From Lomentospora prolificans (taxonomy: Eukaryota > Ascomycota > Sordariomycetes > Microascales > Microascaceae): a DNA stretch of 64,000 nt. Location: NCBI GenBank assembly GCA_029532625.1, contig JARFXM010000011.1, positions 1,860,001 through 1,924,000 on the forward strand, given 5' to 3'. The first letter of the stretch is position 1. Every line of letters starts with the position of its first letter. Positions 48,361 to 60,034 of the stretch are shown here, one piece after another. The position numbers were made by a program, and so were the translations under genes. The notes beneath the pieces are model-generated. The model was given only the letters and a program-made list of their open reading frames with translations, did no database searches and was not told where the DNA came from.

Positions 48361-49707
48361 TTCCACCGGTCGCGTGCCTCGATTCGACCATCACACTCAT
48401 TCTCTTGATTGCCCTGTCATTACGCCCCGGCCGTATTTTGCCCATCTGACCCCCTAGCCGCCAGCCATCGTGCACTACCATCGCAAGCTCCCCCCCGTGA
48501 GATCATTTGAGAACACACGACCACGAACCGCGAACTCGCGACAGAGACACAAGACCCCTTAGGCTTTCTTCTAGTACTGGAGCCGTCCGTTCCTTCTCCA
48601 AGGTTAATTCTAGCTACCTTTCTCAACGATTGGCCAGTCCCACCAAGGTCGCTTGCTCGCCAGTGTCGCTTCGTCTTGCGCTTCCCTCGCTCGGCCACTG
48701 GCTTAGCCTGCTGCTCCTCCACTGAAAAGGTCACCTGGTCCGCTCATCTGCAGTTATTTTGAGGGACGAATACTTCCCACGACGACAGGTACAGCACGTC
48801 TTCCCGCCTTTGGAGATTAGGCCCTGCGCATCCACCCACGTCAAAACCCGCCTCAAGCGCGAGGATCGTCGACACGAGTAATTCAGCCAGGTACCCAGAA
48901 TTTGGCTTGTCACTTCTCTCGTTACCACGCACAATTCGCTGCCGAGCGTCCACCTGTGGGAAAGAAGAGAGGCTCGCTTGAAGCCTTTCCGGCATCGCCG
49001 CCCCATTCAGCAATATTGGCCATCGGCTTTCTCAAAAGGCATTCGCTTGCTTTGTGGGCTCTATTCCTCGAGGGGGTCTTGAATTGACGGATCTTTTCCA
49101 AGACACCCACCTGACCACCTTGCTGCATCCAGGTCCCAGCATCGAGATCCAACAAGCTTCCCCATACACCGTGCCTCCTAGCGTGTAACACAGTACCCAC
49201 TACAGTACCTACAGTCCGGTTCGACAGTGCATAAGCACTGTAGACGTTGTACTCTCCTGTCCGTCCCCACACACTCGACAGCCACCCCCCATTCTCATCT
49301 GCCTGTCTTGCCGACTGCTGCCTTTTCTATTGTGAGCCAAAGCAAAGTCTGTTACTGGACTTGCAAAGTCAACTTGACTACATTTTCTTCACTATCCCCC
49401 TCTCACCCGTCCCTCGCATCTTTTGCGGAAAGGTGCTGCTGCCAAACAGCACCATCGCCGCCCAACATTTCGGACCTAAATTCTAGTCGTCTCCCCTCTA
49501 ACATACCCCTGCGGACCCTTCCCTCACGACCACCACGCCCGGGCCTTGGTTCACGATCGACGTCATTACTGAGCCCCACGGGCGATAGTGCCCACCAACT
49601 CTTCCGACGCTCCTCCGATAACAGCTTCGTCAGCGACTCGGGCGATATTGCCGAGCAGTTTGCAGACGAGGAGGATCCTCTTCGGAGTCGTGTTGCTGAC
49701 GGCCCTC
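48361..49707 (+). promoter_or_regulatory. ATG-free leader region of the sugar transporter gene
   Basis: I checked this stretch line by line. The plus strand has no ATG for 1,347 bases, where about 20 would be expected by chance. It is C/T-rich. This is what a long scanned 5' untranslated region, possibly with leader introns, looks like. The first ATG after it (49708) opens only a four-codon frame, and the next lies in frame at 49881. Confidence 0.55.
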
Positions 49708-49880
49708 ATGACGAGCTGTTAAACGGCTATCGGCGGTCCCAGAAAAAGGTTAGGGTCCTAACACCCTCCGACCATCGTGACTCGTACTCGCCCCGTCGGA
49801 GCATCGACAAAGAGGCTATCGAGATTCCTAGTGCGGCGCCTCGACGAATTTCCCGTGCCGAACGTGTCATCGCCTCCGTC

Positions 49881-51876
49881 ATGGGTTCCAACCCGATCCA
49901 CGGCCTCACAGGCCGTCCCCTAATGTGCGTATCTGACTCGTCTCCGGACCAACCTCGCTATCTGTTTCCCATCGTCCGCGATACCGAATCGTCCCCAAAT
50001 GCCGTAATCGACCTCATCTAACTGTTTATAGCTATTTTACGAGTATCTTTGTATCATTAGGCGTCTTTTTGTTTGGATATGACCAAGGTGTAATGTCGGG
50101 TATTATCACGTACGTCAGCACCCTGCTCAACCCTATCCGAGCTGAGATATTTGTCAAGGCGTCACCAACATACTAATCGTTAACAGTGGCCCTTTATTCA
50201 ATGACTACTTTAATCAGCCTTCGAAAGCCCAAATCGGCACTATGGTCGCTATCCTCGAGGTTGGTGCCTTTTGCTCGTCCTTAATCGTGGGGCGGGTGGG
50301 AGACATCATCGGCCGTCGGAGAACAATTTTCTACGGATCGTGCATCTTCTTTGTCGGTGGAGCCATCCAAACCTGTGCCGCGACCATATTCATGATGATG
50401 GCCGGTAGAATTATCGCTGGTTTCGGCGTCGGCATGCTCTCAACCATCGTCCCTGTCTACCAATCCGAGATCTCGCCTCCCCACAATCGTGGAAAGCTTG
50501 CTTGCATCGAATTCTCAGGCAACATTATCGGATACACTTCGTCCGTTTGGGTTGACTACTTTTGCGGCTTCATCAATAGCAACTTATCCTGGCGTATTCC
50601 CCTCTTCATGCAATGTGTGATGGGAGGCTTGCTAGGACTTGGCAGCTTAATAATTGTAGAGTCACCAAGGCACGTATCGCGTCATTATACCTAACGATAA
50701 CTATCCTTTTTATTAACTGGCCTATTTCATAGGTGGCTCCTTGATAACGATCACGATGAAGAAGGTATTGTTGTCATCGCTAACCTCTACGGTGGTGGTG
50801 ACATCCACAACCCCAAGGCCCGCGAGGAGTTCCGAAACATCAAAATGGACGTTTTGCTTCAACGCCAGGAAGGCGAGCGCACCTACGCTGAGATGTTCCG
50901 CAAGTATCGGACTCGCGTGTTTATTGCGATGTCTGCCCAGGCCCTTGCTCAACTCAATGGCATCAACGTCATTTCATACTATGCTCCCTATGTCTTTGAA
51001 TCGGCCGGTTGGGTTGGCCACGATGCTGTTTTAATGACTGGTATCAACGGTATCACCTACTTCCTATCTACCATCCCGCCTTGGTACATTGTAGATAAAT
51101 GGGGCCGTCGTCCTATCCTCTTAAGTGGCGCCGTAGCCATGGTCATCTCCCTCTCTCTGATCGCCTACTTCCTCTATCTCGATACCAAATCGACGCCTGC
51201 CATGGTGGTCATCTTCGTGATGATTTACAACGCCGCGTTTGGCTACTCATGGGGCCCTATTCCTTGGCTCTACCCGCCCGAGATTCTTCCTCTGAGCATT
51301 CGCTCAAAGGGTGCAAGTCTTTCGACCGCCACGAACTGGGCCTTCAACTGGCTCGTTGGTGAGATCACTCCCGTTTTGCAGGACGCTATCCACTGGCGCC
51401 TGTATCTGCTACACGCGTTCTGGTGCGCTGTCAGTTTCGTTGTTGGTAAGCAACCTCATCTCTAATGCCATCATGTTGGTGTTTTATTTCATGTCTGACT
51501 TTCTCCGCTAGTCTACTTCATCTACCCAGAGACTTGCGGTGTACGACTTGAGGACATGGGCGTTCTATTTGGCGATGCGAGCACCGCTGCGGGAACACCA
51601 TCACTCCGTGCGGAGACTGATTCTCTCATGCCCCCAGGCTCGCCGCTCGGCTCCGATTATCGTGGTCGTCCGGTCTTTACTCCTTCGAATGCCATTCCTG
51701 GACTGTCGCTAGATGCCCCAGATCTCGAAGGAAATGAGCGCATCAAGCCTTCTTCATCACCCAACGACGGTGGAATTGCCAACTGGCTCTCTAGGGTAGT
51801 TAACAGGAGCCGAAGTAGAGCAGGCAGTGGCGGTAGCAGTGGCAGATACACACCGATCCGGCAAGGCGAGGAGTAA
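49881..51876 (+). CDS. MFS sugar porter with long termini
   Basis: Five exons from the first in-frame ATG: 49881-49924, 50032-50109, 50187-50669, 50733-51445 and 51512-51876, giving 560 residues. A proton-coupled or facilitated sugar transporter of the plasma membrane with 12 predicted helices. Seen: FLFGYDQGVMSG (helix 1), GRVGDIIGRRRTI, VPVYQSEISPPHNRGKL, SPRWLLD, QLNGINVISYYAPYVF, DKWGRRPIL, PETCGVRLEDM. A cytosolic Ser/Pro-rich tail of about 110 residues follows. Intron 3 (50670-50732) starts with GC instead of GT. The frame is open for up to 218 codons upstream of the ATG, and from about 49487 it reads like protein (Ser/Arg/Pro-rich, e.g. NIPLRTLPSRPPRPGLGSRS) yet has no ATG. The true N-terminus may come from a distant exon or a non-AUG start. 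Substrate unknown. Confidence 0.88.
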
Positions 51877-52944
51877 TTTATTCGGGATTTTCGAGACGCC
51901 AGTTTTTAAATGTTTTCCGCTCTTGCATATAGATGGCGCTAGTTGGGGTTGGCAATGGAAGTTACAGCAAATTATCAGTGATCAACTCAAATCTTGGTGG
52001 CATTCTGAGTTGCAGAGACGACAGCCTTGGGATTTCCGAGAACGCCTTCCCCCTTCCCCCCCTCTTTTTTTTTTTTTCTCTTTTTCTGGAAGCAAGACGA
52101 CTAAGCGCAAGGGTCCTACATTTTCATCCTTGTTGTACCGTATTCTGTCGCACAGTTCTTATTTTCGTCCCTTGTCTCTCGCTTTCCTTCAGTATGTCTC
52201 GATATTGAAGAGATATAGTTTCGTCGTGGAAGAATCCATGTAGGTGAATGTATGTATGGAATGCCAATACTGGATAGAAAAGTCTCGATGTTGGAGAGAT
52301 ATAGTTTCGTCGTGGAAGAATTTATGTTGGTGGATGTATGTATGGAATGCCAATATGGATAGAAAAAGTTCGTGCAAACCCAGAGGTTTCTAGACCCTCT
52401 GATAGTCATTTTATTTGATGCCAACTTTGAGGCAAACTCTTAATCGTCCATGGCGTAACGCGGAAGGTACGACTGGCTCTACCCCTACCCGGAATTTGAC
52501 CTGTTGGTGCTAGATAAGAGTAGATACGAGACAAGACTCTCAGCCGAGTAGCTCAAGCAGTCTGCCAGCTGCAATGAGGTCTAACCAGCCAGCTTCAAGT
52601 GCTCACGAAGCTAGAAAACCGCCCCGAACTATTTTCGTATGTTCCGTTCATTCGACACTCTGTTCCTCGCTTTTTTGCAAAAATGCTTATTAATATTTCT
52701 CGTCCATTTGTATTTATGAACAAGCCACCCAAATTCTTTTAGCTGTAGAGATGACCATACAAACGACCTTGCACTGATGTTGGGGGTTTGGGGATACCGT
52801 CGCCCAGAAGCGCGGCAAAAGGTCTATGCCTAACCAATCAGGCTAACCTTAATAAAGCTTTAAGCTTACGACAACTCGAGTACGAATTTTCTGCGTTTGA
52901 CATAAGCTGATCAGGTCTCTTCACATTCAGCTCACATCTAGCCC
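51877..52944. other. Intergenic region with a tandem duplication
   Basis: Downstream of the sugar porter and upstream of the DUF1763-like gene. A pyrimidine tract lies near 52055-52085 and the duplicated block at 52196-52366. No gene supported. Confidence 0.6.
52196..52366. repeat. 86-bp tandem duplication
   Basis: Two adjacent copies (52196-52281 and 52282-52366) each start GTCTCGAT and end GGATAGAAAA. By eye they differ at about seven positions, including a one-base indel, so they are roughly 92% identical. Confidence 0.9.
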
Positions 52945-53461
52945 ATGGCACCGCAGGATGTCATCCACGCTTACAGGCACCTCTACCGCGGCCTCCTGCG
53001 TGCCGTGCAATACTCTACGCCGGCGCGGTACACAGCGCGGGACCAACTACGCAAAGCGTTTCGACAGCCGGACACAACACAGGGGCTCGGCAACCCGGCG
53101 CTAGACAAGAATGCGATAAAACGTACTATCTGGTTCCTTGAGGCGGCAGCGAAGGAGCGAGGACTTGAGCACAAAATCCTGAGAAATCTGCTCAAGGTCG
53201 CGTGGCATCGCAATAACAAGGACCCGATTACGTGGAAGCTGGTCCAGCAGGATATAGGACAGGGGAAGAAGGGTTGGAGTAGGACAGAGCGACGGTGTGT
53301 ATTTTTACCCTGTGTGTTGTTTTTTGGCGGCCCGGGGGGCGGCGGTCTATTTTGCGATGGCTAACACGCGCTATAGAACGGAAGAGGATAAGGAAGCCTA
53401 TCGGCATTATGATATGACGGTAGCTATGCTGAACAAGACGATGGGGTTGTGTCTACGATGA
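52945..53461 (+). CDS. DUF1763/LYR-like small protein
   Basis: Two exons, 52945-53294 and 53377-53461, giving 144 residues. The protein is basic and helical with no membrane segment. Its N-terminus contains HAYRHLYRGLLRAV, which includes an LYR tripeptide followed by YTARDQLRKAF. This is the pattern of LYR-motif proteins that bind the mitochondrial acyl carrier protein and serve as assembly factors for Fe-S clusters, respiratory complexes or the mitoribosome. The overall sequence resembles the fungal family DUF1763, as far as I can judge from memory. The C-terminus EEDKEAYRHYDMTVAMLNKTMGLCLR closes the helix bundle. The intron has a GTGTGT donor. Function is inferred only. Confidence 0.7.
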
Positions 53462-54899
53462 GGTACCCTCGGGGCTGAATGGCGTTCCTGAGTTCAAAAG
53501 CTGGTGTTCAACCTACCCAGACATTCGAGCAATCGCCCGGGAGCCAGCCTACGGAGGCCAATCCCCATGGGCAGCGATCCTGTCCACTCAACTCTCCATG
53601 ACCTTGACGACATGGAGGAGTTCAGTGGCGAACCCCCCGTTCGGGCCTGGGAGCTGTCGACAAAACTATTCCAGGTTCTCTTGGCCTTTCCCTCTGCGCC
53701 TGGCACCATTTTCATGATTTGTACATTACAAAAAGCACGAGGAGAGGTCAGGACATATGAAGCGGTATGCTAGAGATACCGCACAGTTGTAATTTATTCC
53801 CTCCGCCTGGGAGATAGCGTCGAGGGTAGCATGCATGGTCTAGTCGACTCGCAAAAAGTGATATCCACTCACTAGATGGCAAAATCACCCTTTTTCAGAG
53901 ATAGCCAGCGCTACCAGGCTCGAGTCCGTGACGTTCTTCTTACATGGTGATTCGCGCCTCCAGCCGAGGGTACAGCACGACAAAGAGATTCTGACCAATC
54001 CGCTTCCCCGTAGACTTGCGTCAGCTCCAGATTTTTAAAGAGGATTTTGGGGGGACGATTGTCGGCCGTGATTGCCTTTCAGCGGCACTGGGCAGCGGGA
54101 CTTGGGGAAGAGGGGCCTAAAACAGTATTTTGTTAGTGGGAATGCACTGTATCCATGTGACGTAGGTGCAAGAGACACCCAATGCCCCTCTCGCTCCACA
54201 CAGTAAGCGGCTCTTTCCCTAAACGCTCGTGGAAGCCACGACCTACGGAGTGAAGTACTACAACTCGCAGAGTAACTCTCCATCATGACATTGTCAGGGG
54301 TGAGTGTTCTTTCTCGGACTGGTCTACTAGCAAGACAACGCCAGAGCTCACCGTCACCGTCTGTACCTCCCACATGTCTCTAGGTATTCCTGAGCTTGAA
54401 GACCTCGAACCCCGCAAAACCAACATTCGTACTTCCATCTCAACCCCCAAGGCATGCCCTCTCGTCCCCTCGACATCCGTCCGGATCATCAAACCGTCAA
54501 TGGTCGAGCTGCCCACGTTATCGAGAGCGAAGCAAATTGGTATCCCGTGAAGTAAGAGGGGTGCCCAACACTCTTACTCCATACGCCCGGGCGCTCCCCC
54601 CAACGTCGCAAGGTTGGCATTGAGGGGAGTCGTATCCCAATAGATGCACTACCTAGCCCGGCTTGCCGCAAGTGTGTCACCAACTCGAATTCGAACCACC
54701 TTAACGACGCAAGGCAAAGGGTCTACGACGATAGCGGCGACCGCGCCGAAGTCAGCGACTCCTCGACAACGAAAATCGTCAGAACCTGCCCCCGTATAGC
54801 TCCGCACCCCCGTCGCTGGGTAGCTCCGAGCACCGTGCCGAGCTTCGGATCGTCTGGAGTCGCCGATATGTTCCCGTCAACACTCTGTCGTTCCGAATC
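53462..54899. other. Intergenic region upstream of the mitochondrial carrier
   Basis: No supported gene. A frame at 53504-53773 contains an acidic stretch but no family motif. Confidence 0.55.
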
Positions 54900-56086
54900 A
54901 TGCCTGAAAACGGGGGACGACAGTGGACCGCCAAGGGGTTTGCAACGCACTATCGCACAGAGATAGCTGCCAGCGGCGCTAGTGTCATTTCCACTCTTGC
55001 TGCATTTCCCCTCGATAGTGTCAAGACTCGGATGCAAACATACCAATACAATGGTGTCATTGATTGTATACGACACACATATAAGACGGAGCATCTGCGA
55101 GGCTTCTTCCGCGGTTTGTGCCCCCTTGTGTTGGTCGTTACATACCTGGTGCGTATGAGATCGGCAGCTAATATGATGCCTTCTAGGTGTCGTTGCCCCG
55201 ATGGCTAGCGTCACGCTCGTCCGAACCATCTCATTCTCAATCTATGTCCGATCCAAGTACGAATATGGAAAATGGATTAACAAGACTTTTGGCATTGATG
55301 TGCTATCCCGTACGAGCGACAAAGCGAAGTTTCCAAACATATATTCTTGCACGTGTTTCGCTGCTGCAGGGGCAACGGCCGGCTCCTTTATCACCATCCT
55401 TGCTTGCCCATTCGAATTGACCAAGCTTAGCGCCCAGGTCTCCGTCTTGTTGACGCAGAACAAAGGAAACAACATCTGTGATCAGCGCCGTGCAGTAGCT
55501 GCCAGCTATCAAAATAAGGGTACCCTTAAGACGATGGCTACAATTATAAAACATAGAGGCTTTATGGGCCTGTACACTGGTTTCAACCTTCACCTATGTA
55601 AGTTGCGTCGCGTTACTCAGTTACCCAGTTCTTGACTAACATTAAAAAGTGCGTGATACCCTCGGCACTGCTATATATTTCGCAGTGTATGAAAGTAGCA
55701 AGCAGCTCGTCACGTCTTTAGGACGCGAGTATCCGTATACACGCAAGCTGGCTGTGCTAATGTCCGGAGGTCTCTGTGGGATCGTTTCATGGGCGGCGAT
55801 TTGTAAGTGAAGCTCGTCCGTAGATCTTGTCGTGCTGATTGCGGAGACTGACTAAATGAATACAGACCCAATTGACTCCGCGAAGAGTATTTATCAGAAG
55901 AACTCGCTTTTGTACTCAAAGGGCCAGAAAGTGGAGCCGCGACCAAAGATCGAATGGTTTAAACGGCACATGTATCGTGGCCTGGGGGTTTCGATGGGCC
56001 GGTCATGTGCCGTGAATGCTATCTTCTTCTCATCCTTTGAATTTATCAAAAATAGCATTAAGGCGTTGGAAGAGGGTCCTCCTTGA
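54900..56086 (+). CDS. Mitochondrial carrier family protein
   Basis: Four exons: 54900-55113, 55187-55597, 55650-55802 and 55866-56086, giving 332 residues. Three tandem carrier repeats are visible by their signatures: FPLDSVKTRMQ (Pro near residue 37), CPFELTKLSAQ and YPIDSAKSIYQ. Each is followed by a loop and a second helix (GFFRGVVAPMA, GFMGLYTGFN, MYRGLGVSMGRS). The family moves metabolites across the inner mitochondrial membrane. The sequence resembles the yeast Yfr045w/Mrx20 branch, reported as a citrate/isocitrate-type carrier, but I cannot settle the substrate. All junctions are in frame and use GT-AG introns of 51-73 nt. The start at 54900 gives a short hydrophilic N-terminus, normal for the family. 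Confidence 0.9.
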
Positions 56087-57220
56087 TTTGAATTTCTTGA
56101 ACGATGCCGGACGTTGACAAGGACGGTTATTTTGCATGCATGTTCGTTGTTTCAATGGAGATTGGGAGTTTTGACAGGTTAAGGCATCGCCGGCCGGACT
56201 GCTGGTAAGGAAAATGATAAACGGATCGGCCGCTAACCATACTCTCGGCTCAGAGGATTGAAGCGGTAGTATTGTGCTCAAGGTGTTCCCTGGTGGACGG
56301 CTAGAGCGGCATCACGCTCTCTTGTCTACGGTTATAGAGTACACATCTAGAGTATAGTGCTATTGGATAGGGGTTAAACTGAGAAAGGGCCACCCCGACC
56401 AACGCCGTCTGGATGCGAATACTCCATCGAGGTTAGATTGAGTCATACAACAGAAGAACCTCTGATTTGAGGTAGTGAGGTCTCGAGCTGGCATATCTGA
56501 GCATTATTTGATTAGTCATATTGTCGATTGTGTTCTGTCAGCTTCCCGATCGGTGATGCTAGCGCCGGCTCTCGACACGTGACGGTGGCGCCCCGTTCCT
56601 GCCTGATCACTGTCTGACAACCTAAATAACCGCAGGGCGACTGGAGCGGGCATGAACTCTTTCTCTCTTCTGCTTCCATCCTAGACGCAGTTCCGAAGCA
56701 GCTGCTCTTGCTGTTTGATGACCTGGACTTTCTCACCAGACCGTTCCAAACGGTACATCGCGTGAAACTTTTGTCGTCTAAAGACACGATCTGTTGGTGC
56801 TTTCTCTGAGAAGGCACTGACCAGCTGTGCCGAGTAGACCTCTGTTTCGTTTTGCGCATTTGATTCAACACCCTATCGGGCATCAGCACACAGCCGTCTC
56901 GCGGGTTGTGTTTGTAGCGACTACTTTTCTTTGCGCGAATCTCTCGTTTTCCGGTACCCTAGATCACTGTGTCTTGGGATCAGATCCAAGTCGACGGTCG
57001 TCTTACGTGTGCTGTATCGCGCAGAGTTTGCCGCGCTTATCCTCCTCGGAATAATCCCCTGGTCCTAGACGGTTCTCTATCGCCATATCCGAAGAAAGGG
57101 TTGGCGTGTTGTCTTTTCCCTTGTTTCGTTTTCTTGTTATACTCTGAGTATCGTCTATGACCCATGATGTTGCGGTAGGATCGCTCAAGGATCGGGAAGA
57201 AGTTGCAACAAAGGGACATC
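56087..57220. other. Intergenic region
   Basis: Between the carrier and the DUF2293 gene. No frame shows coding features. It holds the 3' region of the first gene and the promoter and leader of the second. Confidence 0.6.
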
Positions 57221-60034
57221 ATGGAGAAGAGGAAGAACAAGCCAGCTACTGGCGGCGATGGCCGCGACAAGCCAAAAAAAGCTACCAAGCTAGGCGTTAC
57301 TCGAGCGAAGCCGCTACCAGTTTTGGTTGCTAAAGATCCCTCCCCCCAACCTAAAATAAAACACCAGGTTTTTTTGGAACGAGTCGAGAATCCTGAAAAG
57401 AAGAAACAACTGGATATGAAGGTAGATCGAATTCGACAGGATCAGACATCGTGGAAGGCGAAGCCGCCGTTTCTAACTTAGACATGCAGGATACCACCGA
57501 CACGGAGCCGCCACCAGGCTACACGTTTCTTCCCATTGTAGGCAACTCGGAGCTGACTCTCTTGTGTAACGATTTGTCGAGAGAGCAGGGTGCCATGATC
57601 TTCAGGGTCTCGGTCAGTCATTGTCCTCTCGAGCATATGGAACAGATTACTCCTCGCGTCGGCCCTCAGACTAGTTCTTCCCTAGCTAACCTTTTTCCGA
57701 ACGATCCCAGACATCGAAGGACGATACTAGTGAGCTTTCTTTGCATACATGCCGCATCGGATACCACTTCCGAGAAACCATTGTCGAGCAAGCCCGGGTA
57801 ACCCTGGGTTACCGCCCCATCCGCCATAACACTGCTACCCAGGGTGTTCCGGAACCAATCCCCGAAACCCAGGAAGAGATTAATGCGCAGGCCGACGCCG
57901 CTCTGCGAGAGCTGTTTCCCAGAATCCCAAACACCGATCGTCAAGAGATTGTTGATCGTGCTTTTAAAAAGGTAGGTGAGATCGTCGGCATGATTGAGCT
58001 GGACGATTGCTAACCATACTCTGGGTATAGGGCAAAGTATCCAATGGTGGCCCCGTAGTCGGGCTTTGTTCCGATCTAACACTTTCCCGCCGAGTCCAAC
58101 TCGCGGTTCTCGCTCATATTCGACACAGGCATACTCGTTATGATACTCTTTTAAAACAAACTACCTGGGAACATGCTCGGAAAACCGTCGAAGCAGTCTG
58201 CCTCGATATAATCGTCAAGTGGCGAGGAGATGAAGAGAATGGTCGTGACCAGCTCGACACAATTCTTCGAGAGGTTGTTGTCATTTCTGACTCCGAAGAT
58301 GATGACGAAGAAACCGAGGAAGACTCGGATGTACCCGTCATTGTCTCCCCTCGCGTTGCTGATCCCGCACGTAAGGCTGCTCGTGCCTTGGAACGATCAG
58401 AGGCCGGTATTGCTTCCTTAAGTATTGATGGTAGGGCTGCCCGAGTGCGGGAAGCCACCACCTCTAGGCATACGACTCCGAAGGTGCCAACTACACCAAC
58501 TAGGACGAAAGGTAATGCGCGCCTTGGCAAACGTGACCGTAAGGCAGCCAAAAAGGCGCAGCGGGGATTTAGTCGATACCAAGCAGCTTGGGACGAGGCC
58601 ATGGAGAGAAGACGTCATGAAGAGCAGGTTGAGCACCCGCCCCAAGGTGCACCGTTGGCAAGATCTACCAGCAACGGAAGGTTCCCTGCAACATCTTTGG
58701 ACTATAGTCCAGTCGGCTCTCCTTACGCTGCGCACCCGACACGCGCCAATAATGAAGTAATCTATCTCGGGCCCGCAAGGAGGGCCGGGGTCACTAACAC
58801 AAACCCTCCTCCCTTTGACGGAAGGCCGTCTGCACCTAAGAATCAATATAGCCCGAGTATGCGTGCCCCTCGCACCGTTTATCTTGATGAAATGAGGTCA
58901 CCGCCCCCACAGGTAATGACCCGCGGCTATACCAACCCGGTGCATCCCAGCCAACACCATCCGGAACCTCATTATCCGGACCTGCTTGTGCGATCTATCG
59001 AGGCACCCAACCCCGTATCTATGGCCCCACGGTTCGTCCGTACTTTGCCTGCTCGCAAACATACCCGTGATGAAAGTCCCGATGCTTACGGCCGCAGGGA
59101 CCACCCCACCGCCCAAGGTTACCATCCCAATCCCTCAACGGAGGCCATTCAGCGGCGTCAATACAAGCGACGCCGAGTAATTAGCGATTACGAAGGCGTT
59201 GAGTCCGCCCCTCTCGGAGTTTATCCACAGGATGCACATCCCCGTTATACCCCTGAGCCGAACCATCGCGTAGCTCAGCCCCGCTATCCCCCAACGTACG
59301 CTCCTCTGGATGGTGAACTCCCTATGAGAGAGGGTTCTCGGGTCAAGAAATTGCACTACGAGCTTCCGCCCGAACGGGCTGGACCTAGAGACCAACCGTT
59401 CTTTGTGCAACCCCCCGCTACCGCTTCTCAGTATAATGGTGAGCTTGTACAAGTCCAACGGGCGGCTCCTGAGGCTTGGCAGTATAGCGATCGGCATGCT
59501 GCTACTACTGAGACACCAACCATTCTCAGATATCCTACTATGGGAGCTGCTCCAGGCCATCCCGTTTTCCAGTCAACGGCGCCGCCTCGTTATGAAGATT
59601 CAAGTTATCGCCCCAACCAAGGTAGCTCTCACCAGGCACCCAGATTGCCCATGCAACCTATCTTCGTTAGGCGCGTAGAACGGCGAACTCCAGAGCTACG
59701 CACGCAAGATCCCCTCCATGAGCCGCGTGGTGATGGCTCGGTCGCTCCTAGGAGACAACAGTTGAAATCCGAGTATTACCCCTCGCAGCAGACAGGAGCG
59801 TAAGTGTTCTAACCTACCGTCATTTATCTAACTTACTAACAAGCCCAAAGAGTCTATGCGGATCCTCGACACTCGCTTTCTCATTCTGGGCCTTATGGCC
59901 ACTCCACTTTCCGTAATCAAGTCCAACCACATGAGCCTACGACAGCAGATTCTCACCCACAACAGCCTGCTAGGCTCTCTTATCCCCATCACAATCGGCC
60001 CTTAGCAGCAAGGGATATCATTGTTCTTGATTAG
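57221..60034 (+). CDS. DUF2293-domain protein with long disordered tail
   Basis: Five exons: 57221-57421, 57490-57612, 57711-57971, 58031-59799 and 59851-60034, giving about 845 residues. A basic N-terminus leads to PPPGYTFLPIVGNSELT and CNDLSREQGAMIF, then CRIGYHFRETIVEQA. The DUF2293 core (about 175-265) follows, with LFPRIPNTDRQEIVDRAFKK, LSRRVQLAVLAHIRHRHTRYD and ARKTVEAVCLDIIVKWRG. After an acidic SDSEDDDEETEEDSD patch the remaining 500 or so residues are Pro/Arg/Tyr/Gln-rich and predicted disordered, with an RRQYKRRR-like basic cluster that could be a nuclear signal. The family has no known function. The core may bind nucleic acid, but that is a guess. The start is the first ATG in a frame that opens upstream only through TTG. 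Confidence 0.85.
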
